Translations under genes and position numbers: made by a program
Shown: positions 1 through 5,675 of the stretch, piece after piece
Layout: every line of letters starts with the position of its first letter
Numbering within the stretch: position 1 is the first letter of the stretch
The notes under the pieces: model-generated
What the model was told of the DNA's origin: nothing
Seen by the model: the letters and a program-made list of their open reading frames with translations, nothing else
Database searches by the model: none
Assembly (NCBI GenBank): GCA_030744755.1
Contig: JASLPY010000043.1
Coordinates: forward strand, 1 to 43,185
Length of the DNA: 43,185 bases
Source of the DNA: Kiritimatiellia bacterium
GTDB lineage: Bacteria; Verrucomicrobiota; Kiritimatiellia; UBA8416; JADHWI01
Reading direction: 5' to 3'

Positions 1-1
1 T

Positions 2-145
2 TTTGGGTACCCGGTTCGATCCGACGGTCGGGAAAGAGAGGTCGTCGGCGGAATTGAGCATGGCGAGTTCTCAATGGAAAAACTGAAAGTGACAACAGAC
101 GAACTGATCGCAGAGCGCGACGCGGTAGCCGACCTGCTCTCGTAA
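2..145 (+). CDS. mdh: Malate dehydrogenase, C-terminal fragment (5' end outside window)
   Basis: An open frame enters from the left edge and ends with TAA at 143-145, giving 47 residues. It starts FGYPVRSDGRE and ends AERDAVADLLS. The pattern YPV...GG, then a GIEHGEFS block, then T-x-x-EL-x-x-ERDAV matches the C-terminus of the NAD malate dehydrogenase group with a GLEIDEFS...TAELADER-type tail, as in mycobacterial Mdh. That enzyme interconverts malate and oxaloacetate in the TCA cycle. Only the last helix-rich segment is present, so no catalytic residue can be checked. The call rests on remembered family similarity in a short tail. Confidence 0.65.
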   Translation, partial: FGYPVRSDGREREVVGGIEHGEFSMEKLKVTTDELIAERDAVADLLS

Positions 146-191
146 TAGCGTTGACCCCGCGAAGGGCGTCTGATTAGCTCAAGCATACGTT

Positions 192-284
192 ATGGGACAA
201 CAGCACAGACCAAGACTTAAGCAGATTCGACGGCGACGCCGTAAGAAGCGCGCGAAGCTGGCTGCTAAAGAAGCCAAATCTTAA
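192..284 (+). CDS. Very small arginine/lysine-rich protein (30 aa)
   Basis: ATG at 192 opens a 30-codon frame ending in TAA at 282-284, two bases before the tRNA-Cys gene. The product begins MGQQHRPRLK and continues with a dense basic run (IRRRRRKKRAK) followed by an Ala/Lys tail. About half its residues are Arg or Lys, with no acidic cluster, as in tiny ribosome- or RNA-associated proteins. I see no strong Shine-Dalgarno sequence directly upstream. It lies 46 bp after the mdh stop. I do not recognise a named family. It differs from the Verrucomicrobia/Chlamydia small basic protein family as I remember it. The composition argues for a real gene, but the length leaves doubt. Confidence 0.5.
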   Translation: MGQQHRPRLKQIRRRRRKKRAKLAAKEAKS

Positions 285-285
285 G

Positions 286-359
286 GGCGCGATGGCCGAG
301 TGGTTAGGCAGGGGTCTGCAAAACCTCATACACCGGTTCAATTCCGGTTCGCGCCTCCA
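286..359 (+). tRNA. tRNA-Cys (anticodon GCA)
   Basis: The acceptor arms GGCGCGA (286-292) and TCGCGCC (349-355) pair perfectly. The anticodon stem GGGGT/ACCTC encloses the 7-nt loop CTGCAAA with anticodon GCA. The T stem ACCGG/CCGGT closes the loop TTCAATT. The discriminator is T356, and the 3' CCA (357-359) is encoded in the DNA. The D arm contains the usual GG of GTTAGGCA. Confidence 0.95.
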
Positions 360-464
360 ATCTCAACACCCTGTAACCCAACATGTTGCGGGGTTTTGTG
401 TGCATTGGTGCCATGGAGAGAGGTACGACCGTCGATATGCCATGGCGGTGTTGTTTAACTGCTG

Positions 465-1706
465 CTATTTCTCAACACGATAGAGGTGTGTGGCAGTGCG
501 TATGAAGAAGGCCTTGCCTGCGATTGCGGGTGTGGCCTGGAGGATGCCTGGGGCTAGTGTATTGGTTGCCAGTACCTTGAACTCGTGTCCCGGCTGGATC
601 ACTGTGGTTTCTGCTTTTCGATTGAAGAGATAGATCCGGTCTTCGGCGTAGACTGGGGAGGCGAGGTATGTGCCGCCAATCTTCTTCTTCCATATGACCT
701 TGCCGGTCCTCGCGTCGATGCAGGACGCGGTACCCTTGTCGCTAATCATGTAGATCAACCCGTCTACCAGCAGCTGGGACGGCGTGGACGCAACGTCTTC
801 GGTGACTTTCCACGCAACGTGCGTGTCCGTCACATCGCCCGATCCATCGGGACGGAATGCCCAGAGTTCGGGATTGTCGAAATCCGTTACGGCAAAAATC
901 AACCCACGGTCAAACAGCGGTCTGGCTACCATGGACCAGCCCTCATGACGGACCTTCCAAAGTTCCTTGCCTGTATCGGGGTCGTAGGCAAAGAAGCCCT
1001 TGGATCCGGGACTGACTAGCTGGAAACGATTATTGGACCGGACGACTTTTGGCGTGCAGAAGGCTTTTCGACACCACTTGCTCACTTCGCTGTAATCGGC
1101 CGAGCGGTTGGTTTTCCAGGCGGTCTTGCCCGTCGCACTGTCCAGGGCGATAACATACTGCACGTCCATTGCATCCACGTTGAAGATCAACAGCTTCCCG
1201 AAAAGGATAGGTGAGGACCCGAATCCCATGTGGTGCAGGCATTTCAGGTCACGCCTGGCCCAGATGGTCTTTCCTGAACTTGTGTCCAGGCACGCGGTAC
1301 CGTAGCTTCCAAAATGCACATAAACCCTGCCGGACTCGATTGCAGGTGTTGGAGAAGCGTGACTGTTGAGGCTGGCGATCTTCAAAGGCTTGGCTATATC
1401 GAAGAGCTTTATGTCGTGCAGCACTTTGCCCGTCCTGCGATTGACACAGACCGCAAACACCTGTTTGCCGCTTTCCGTTGCAGTTGTCATCCAGATCTGG
1501 TTGTCCCACACAACAGGAGAGGACCAGCCGGAATCATGGACCGGCGTACTCCACGTCACGTTTTCAGTCTCGCTCCATTGCAGCGGAAGACCCTCTGCGC
1601 CCGAATGTCCGCTGCCGTCCGGCCCCCGGAACTCGGGCCATTCTTTATCGGCACGAGCAATATTCATGCTTAACGTCAGCACCATTATGAACATCGCACG
1701 ATTCAT
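465..1706 (-). CDS. Secreted PQQ-binding-like beta-propeller repeat protein
   Basis: The 413-residue product starts with a signal peptide (MNRAMFIMVLTLSMNIARA, cleavage after ARA). Repeated W/G-rich blades follow, of the type VWDNQIW, DTSSGKTIWARRD, DSATGKTAWKT, DPDTGKELWK and DARTGKVIWKKK. This x-TG-K-x-x-W pattern is the signature of the PQQ-enzyme/BamB-type eight-bladed propeller. The start is well supported by AAGGAGGAGAG five bases before the ATG. Nothing indicates a bound PQQ or catalytic residues, so a periplasmic scaffold or binding role is likelier than a dehydrogenase. Such single-domain PQQ-propeller proteins are common in PVC bacteria. It stands alone, with tRNA-Cys on one side and a divergent EF-hand gene on the other. 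Confidence 0.85.
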   Translation of the reverse strand: MNRAMFIMVLTLSMNIARADKEWPEFRGPDGSGHSGAEGLPLQWSETENVTWSTPVHDSGWSSPVVWDNQIWMTTATESGKQVFAVCVNRRTGKVLHDIKLFDIAKPLKIASLNSHASPTPAIESGRVYVHFGSYGTACLDTSSGKTIWARRDLKCLHHMGFGSSPILFGKLLIFNVDAMDVQYVIALDSATGKTAWKTNRSADYSEVSKWCRKAFCTPKVVRSNNRFQLVSPGSKGFFAYDPDTGKELWKVRHEGWSMVARPLFDRGLIFAVTDFDNPELWAFRPDGSGDVTDTHVAWKVTEDVASTPSQLLVDGLIYMISDKGTASCIDARTGKVIWKKKIGGTYLASPVYAEDRIYLFNRKAETTVIQPGHEFKVLATNTLAPGILQATPAIAGKAFFIRTATHLYRVEK

Positions 1707-1954
1707 TGATTCTCTCCTCCTTACCGGAATCTTCCTTCCCGCTGTACCCGTCTTTTCAGTCGGACTCCGACATTCTATGGTGATTTAGAAAAGACTGCCA
1801 GTCTGCCAGAAGGAAATCAATGGCGAAACAGATGACAAATAAAGATGAAACAGATACAATAAAGACATCTTCCTGATCGTTAATCTTATGTTATCGTGTT
1901 ATCTGCCTTTCATGGCGGACTGGCCAAAACGTTATAATTGTACAGGAGGAACGG

Positions 1955-2434
1955 ATGATGAGGATGAGGAACCTGGTGATGTGTTTTATGTTCGTGGGAG
2001 TACTCACGACAGTCACCGTGATGGCTGAAGAAGGGGCGAAGCCGGAAAGAAAAGACAGGTCCCGGCATGCCGAAGAACGGTTTGCGGCGGCTGATACTGA
2101 CAGCGACGGCAATATTTCGCTTCCAGAGTTTAAGGCCCTGCATGCGAAGCGCATGGAAATGATTAAGAAGAGAATGGGTGACCGCTTTGATGCTGAGCGC
2201 GCCGGCAAGATGCCTTCGTCCGAAGAGATTTATGCGAGGATCGATGCCGACGGAAGCAAAAGTGTTACGAAGGAAGAAATGTCCGCGGCACACAAGAAGA
2301 TGCGCGAACGTCACAGAGGTGGTCACGGTAGAGGTGGCGAAGGCGAAGACGGTAAAGGATGCAACAAAAGCGGAGCCGGCAAGGGCGCTTGTGACAAGAA
2401 AGATTCAGAAAAGGGAGACAACGACCTTCTCTGA
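1955..2434 (+). CDS. Secreted EF-hand calcium-binding protein
   Basis: This 159-residue protein has an N-terminal signal peptide (hydrophobic stretch LVMCFMFVGVLTTVTVMA). Two EF-hand loops are visible: DTDSDGNISLPEF around residues 48-60 and DADGSKSVTKEEM around 96-108. Both carry acidic residues at the loop's calcium-coordinating positions, with Glu at position 12. The last 45 residues are a low-complexity tail rich in Gly, Lys, Asp and His with two Cys. Export plus paired EF-hands suggests extracytoplasmic calcium binding or a structural role; no partner is identifiable. An AGGAGG at 1944-1949 sits five bases before the ATG. A weak 6-bp hairpin (CCACCG/CGGTGG, 2465-2489) lies downstream but has no convincing T tract. 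Confidence 0.85.
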   Translation: MMRMRNLVMCFMFVGVLTTVTVMAEEGAKPERKDRSRHAEERFAAADTDSDGNISLPEFKALHAKRMEMIKKRMGDRFDAERAGKMPSSEEIYARIDADGSKSVTKEEMSAAHKKMRERHRGGHGRGGEGEDGKGCNKSGAGKGACDKKDSEKGDNDLL

Positions 2435-2599
2435 GAACAGCATTGGACTTGGCTTTTCAGGAACCCACCGCGGATTACTGCCACGGTGGATTTCTTGTGC
2501 AGACTACCTGTGGCGGCCAGGCGGCTTCAGCTACAGGGAAGTAGCGCTGGTGGTTGGAGACAAACGGCGAGTCCCCGTGTCGGCGAAATGATTGCCGCC

Positions 2600-3307
2600 T
2601 TACTCAGTGGCTTCCTTGACTCGCTGCTGCGCCTTCGGCCATTGTTCCGACAGCCAATTCTCGAAGAAGCGCTTCTTCCGTGTCTCGACAGGAATGTCAC
2701 CCGGCAGGGCCGGCCTCGTGCCCAGTGTGATCTTCTTTTTGACGACTTCGCCGCCCGAGAGCAACAGGAGTTCCAAGGTGTAGCCGGGGGTCTGGCTTGT
2801 GATATACGCGATAATCTGGTGACTCGCGAAGTCATGGGAGCAGATATGTTTGTCCACTTTGAGTATCCGGTCGCCAAGTTTCATCCCCCCGGCACTGGCG
2901 GCAGTGTTGGGAAGGACTTCGGTGACATCAACCGGTATGAACTGTTGACCCTTGAAGACGGTTGGTAACTGGGCATTTCGCATCCTGATTCCGAGGAAAG
3001 CCTGCTTTTTAAGAAACAGATGCTTGATCACCAGTTCCTTCAGAAGGCTCTTGGTGAGATGAATCACTTCAGGGTCTTTGCTGCGCACCAGCGTATCCAC
3101 CCCTTCCCGGAATACTTCTTCCGGATGCAATTCGCCCATCGCAAGGATATTCTGCCGGGCCGCCTGCCGGTCCTTCCACTTCTCGGCCCCCAGGCGCGGA
3201 AAGAGTTCCGCCAGCGCCCGGTCGACATCGCCCTCTGCTGCCCAGCCTAAGCCGATGGCCAGAACCATGGGCAGAGTCGCTATCCAGAGTAACCGCCGTA
3301 ACCTCAT
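2600..3307 (-). CDS. Secreted PDZ-domain protein
   Basis: The 235-residue product has a signal peptide (MRLRRLLWIATLPMVLAIGLGWAAE). A helical region of about 75 residues follows, containing WKDRQAARQ and resembling an armadillo/HEAT-type repeat. A PDZ domain occupies roughly residues 100-195: FLGIRM, then VLPNTAASAGGMKLGDRILKVD, then TPGYTLELLLLSGGEV. In the PDZ core, GMKLGDRIL is the typical carboxylate-loop-proximal motif. No protease domain is attached, so it probably acts as an adaptor or substrate-binding protein in the periplasm. The start is chosen from the signal peptide; the ribosome-binding site is weak. The 3' end lies 166 bp from the convergent EF-hand gene. Confidence 0.8.
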   Translation of the reverse strand: MRLRRLLWIATLPMVLAIGLGWAAEGDVDRALAELFPRLGAEKWKDRQAARQNILAMGELHPEEVFREGVDTLVRSKDPEVIHLTKSLLKELVIKHLFLKKQAFLGIRMRNAQLPTVFKGQQFIPVDVTEVLPNTAASAGGMKLGDRILKVDKHICSHDFASHQIIAYITSQTPGYTLELLLLSGGEVVKKKITLGTRPALPGDIPVETRKKRFFENWLSEQWPKAQQRVKEATE

Positions 3308-3361
3308 ACCAGCAGAATATCCGCCACGCTCCAGTAATGCAATGAGAGGATTTCCGCGAGC

Positions 3362-3602
3362 GTTCTTGCGCTGTGAGCGCAGAACGCAGTGGTTAGGCGC
3401 TAGGCGCTAGCGGGAAAGGTCCGCCGTCCGCGTAGCGATGCCTGCCTCGTATCCCACTCAAAACGGTGGGGTCGATTTGCGCCGTCCCAGAATCCTAGCT
3501 ACTAACACCTGGCGCCTAACCCCTTGTGCTGTGGGGTAAACAGAATCTCGTACTCCCGTTTCACCCTGCCCCCGTTGATCTGTTTCACAACGCAGATGGC
3601 TC
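3362..3602 (-). repeat. Structured intergenic repeat, copy 1 (inverted relative to 28791-29212)
   Basis: Read on the minus strand, this block begins GAGCCATCTGCGTTGTGA. It then carries GGGTGAA...GTTTACCCC, a heptamer-like block (GGGGTTAGGCGCC), a variable middle with ATCGACCCCAC, a second heptamer block (CTAGCGCCTAGCGCCTAACC) and a terminal hairpin (TTCTGCGCT...AGCGCAAGAA). The same order of blocks occurs at 28791-28955 and 28966-29212. It fills almost the whole gap between the PDZ gene and the Hedgehog-like gene, whose stop codon begins six bases after the repeat ends. No ORF in it looks coding. Confidence 0.8.
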
Positions 3603-3607
3603 GCAGG

Positions 3608-4273
3608 TTACTTTGCGGCTACGCTTGATCCGTTCTTCTGGGTGCGTTGCACGGATACGTGAACGTGTGGGCCTCCGGCCTTTGACTCATAGTAGACCCA
3701 GTCAAAGCCGGCTGCCCAGCATAGCTTGGCGAGTTTTTCGAGACCAAGGTCATCACATGTCAGGTCAAGGGCCCGTCCCTCAAGGTGCAGAGATCGCCGG
3801 CTATGTACTCCGGAAGGCCTGTAGGCGTCCTGCACCTTCAATGTTGCACTGTTGCCGGCCACCATTTCAATCAGTCTGCGCAGAGGCAGCACCATCGCCT
3901 GGTGCATACTGTGATCGTCTTCGGTGTCGCCTTTATCGTTGTCACTTTCCCACCACACGCGTTCATCATCTACGTAGACCAGGTCGCGTCCGGGAGAAAA
4001 GGTTCCGAGCTCGATGGAGCCTGACGTTTCACCTTCCCTCCGGTTTGGCATGTAGGTGTTCACGCGAAACTGGTCAGGTTCGGGGCGGACGGGTGCGAGG
4101 AGGTCCTCTTCGGGGGGGGGCGGGGCTGTTTCATCTTCCTCGACATGACGATCTCGTGAACATGTTGTAAGGATGACACCGAGCACGCAAATGACCGCCG
4201 CCGAAGCCAGTCCGATCAGTATCCATTGTGCTTCACGAGTAAAACTGTCCATTGCTTTTTTCAGGAATTTCAT
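3608..4273 (-). CDS. Membrane-anchored Hedgehog-N/M15-type metallopeptidase domain protein
   Basis: The protein is 221 residues from the chosen ATG at 4273, which is preceded by a modest GGCCGGA. An in-frame ATG at 4348 would add 25 residues. A transmembrane segment (WILIGLASAAVICVLGVIL) is followed by a Pro/Glu-rich linker. The last ~115 residues closely match the animal Hedgehog signalling domain: HSRRSLHLEGRALDLT, then AGFDWVYYESKA, then PHVHVSV, and a terminal SSVAAK. In Hedgehog these segments hold the zinc ligands His, Asp and His and the catalytic-position Glu. Here all appear present, in SLH, ALD, VH and YYE. The acidic calcium-site residues look poorly conserved (QDAYRPSG where Hedgehog has EGWDEDG). 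There is no Hint domain; the ORF ends where Hedgehog-N ends. Bacterial relatives are M15 D-Ala-D-Ala carboxypeptidases, so a cell-wall or periplasmic peptidase role is likely. Confidence 0.85.
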   Translation of the reverse strand: MKFLKKAMDSFTREAQWILIGLASAAVICVLGVILTTCSRDRHVEEDETAPPPPEEDLLAPVRPEPDQFRVNTYMPNRREGETSGSIELGTFSPGRDLVYVDDERVWWESDNDKGDTEDDHSMHQAMVLPLRRLIEMVAGNSATLKVQDAYRPSGVHSRRSLHLEGRALDLTCDDLGLEKLAKLCWAAGFDWVYYESKAGGPHVHVSVQRTQKNGSSVAAK

Positions 4274-4448
4274 GATTCCGGCCATAATAGCGAATGGCAT
4301 GGAAGATGAGAATGCTAAATGATGATAAGTTGATAATTTCGGGTTCATGATTCGGGTTTGGGAGGAGAAAAGCGTGAATTGTGCTCATTGAGATGGGGAT
4401 GGGATGTGTAAAGACGGGGTAAGAAAAAGAAAAGGAAGAAGGGGAAGC

Positions 4449-4477
4449 TTGCTTAGTTATGGAATGTTTGCTATTTA
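4449..4477 (+). promoter_or_regulatory. Candidate sigma-70-type promoter for dprA-topA-xer
   Basis: TTGCTT (4449-4454) and TATTTA (4472-4477) are separated by 17 bases and lie 44 bases before the dprA start. A purine-only tract of about 30 bases precedes it. The match is moderate and the assignment rests on spacing and position only. Confidence 0.35.
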
Positions 4478-4521
4478 CCGCAGCTTTATGACCTGTTTCC
4501 CGTTTGCATTGGGGATGACTT

Positions 4522-5637
4522 ATGAATGAGCGACATGCCTACGTGGCCCTGAACATGATGGAGAAGGTAGGGCCGGTTGGTGTTCGCGCGCTTACGGAAG
4601 TCCTTGGTTCGGCCGAACTGATTTTCGAGGCGGATAAGACCGACTTGATGAAGGCGGACGGTATCGGCCCTGATGTAGCGAACGCAATTGTCTCGCAACG
4701 GGACCATGTGGACTGGGAAGGTGAGCTGGACAAAGCAGAGAAATCGGGAGCAAGGATAGTAACCCGCATAGACAGCGAGTACCCGGCTTCTCTCAAGGAA
4801 ATACATGATCCGCCATTGGCGCTGTATGTCCGGGGTTCATTTGAGAGCAGGGACAAGAACTCCATTGCGGTCGTGGGAACGCGGAGGCCGACTCTCTATG
4901 GCAAAGAAACCGCTGCCAGGTTGTCGGCTCAACTGGTGAAGTGTGGTTTCGCCGTGGTAAGCGGCATGGCGGAAGGAATCGACACGGTCGCTCATGAAGC
5001 GGCCCTCAAGGCCAATGGAAGAACATTGGCGGTTATGGGTAGCGGGTTGGACTGTATTTACCCGGCTTCCAACAAGAGCCTGGCAGGCAGAATCAGTGAC
5101 CGGGGAGCGGTTGTGACCGAGTTCCCGTTTGGACGCCGGCCGGATAAGACCACGTTTCCCATGCGCAACAGGATAGTAAGCGGGATGACGATGGGAGTTC
5201 TCGTGGTTGAAGCCGGCTCAAGAAGCGGGGCTATCATAACCGTGAACCAGGCACTGGACCAGGGGCGTACGGTGTTTGCGGTACCAGGAAGGATTGACTC
5301 GAACGCGTCGAAAGGGACCAATGAGCTCATTCGACAGGGAGCAAGGCTCGTCACCGGCATTGATGATGTTCTTGCCGAGTTCGAGTTTCTTCTCCCGGAG
5401 CCCGGGTTGAAGGCGGCGCCGGAGTCAGCGGCTATAGAGATCGTGCTCCAGCCAAAGGAAGAGATCCTGGCAGGATGTCTTGCGGAGGGGGCGAAAGATG
5501 TGGACAGCCTCATCCGGTTATCGGATATGGGCGCGGCTGAAGTCAACGCGACACTGATTGCGCTGGAAATGAAACGCGTGGTCCGAATGATGCCGGGACG
5601 AATGGTTGAACTTACGAATCGTACCGCGATTACTTAG
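4522..5637 (+). CDS. dprA: DNA-processing protein DprA
   Basis: This is a 371-residue member of the DprA/Smf family, which loads RecA onto incoming single-stranded DNA during natural transformation. The N-terminal ~60 residues form a helix-hairpin-helix/SAM-like region (MKADGIGPDVANAI). The Rossmann-like core follows: SIAVVGTRRPTLYG, VVSGMAEGIDTVAHEAAL, AVMGSGLDCIYPASN, TEFPFG, FPMRNRIVSGM and VVEAGSRSGAIITVNQALD. The C-terminal ~70 residues form the winged-helix-like DML1-type domain. Length is normal. GGGGA lies nine bases before the ATG. It is first in a same-strand run with topA and the Xer recombinase, an arrangement common for dprA-topA in many bacteria. Confidence 0.95.
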   Translation: MNERHAYVALNMMEKVGPVGVRALTEVLGSAELIFEADKTDLMKADGIGPDVANAIVSQRDHVDWEGELDKAEKSGARIVTRIDSEYPASLKEIHDPPLALYVRGSFESRDKNSIAVVGTRRPTLYGKETAARLSAQLVKCGFAVVSGMAEGIDTVAHEAALKANGRTLAVMGSGLDCIYPASNKSLAGRISDRGAVVTEFPFGRRPDKTTFPMRNRIVSGMTMGVLVVEAGSRSGAIITVNQALDQGRTVFAVPGRIDSNASKGTNELIRQGARLVTGIDDVLAEFEFLLPEPGLKAAPESAAIEIVLQPKEEILAGCLAEGAKDVDSLIRLSDMGAAEVNATLIALEMKRVVRMMPGRMVELTNRTAIT

Positions 5638-5675
5638 GCACTCGCGGATTGATGCACATTGTTGGAGACGGAGTA

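Noticed and set aside
10..32. T-arm-like sequence CCGGTTCGATCCG suggesting a second tRNA
   Set aside because: The flanking bases do not pair into a T stem or acceptor arm, and the stretch lies inside the mdh reading frame.
1933..1938. TATAAT just upstream of the EF-hand gene as a -10 box
   Set aside because: Transcription would start at about the Shine-Dalgarno sequence, and there is no acceptable -35 at the right distance.
2465..2489. Hairpin CCACCG/CGGTGG as a terminator of the EF-hand gene
   Set aside because: The stem has six pairs, the loop is 13 bases and no T tract follows.
4414..4447. Purine-rich tract upstream of dprA as a triplex-forming or regulatory element
   Set aside because: It is interrupted by pyrimidines and there is no mirror symmetry; composition alone is not evidence.
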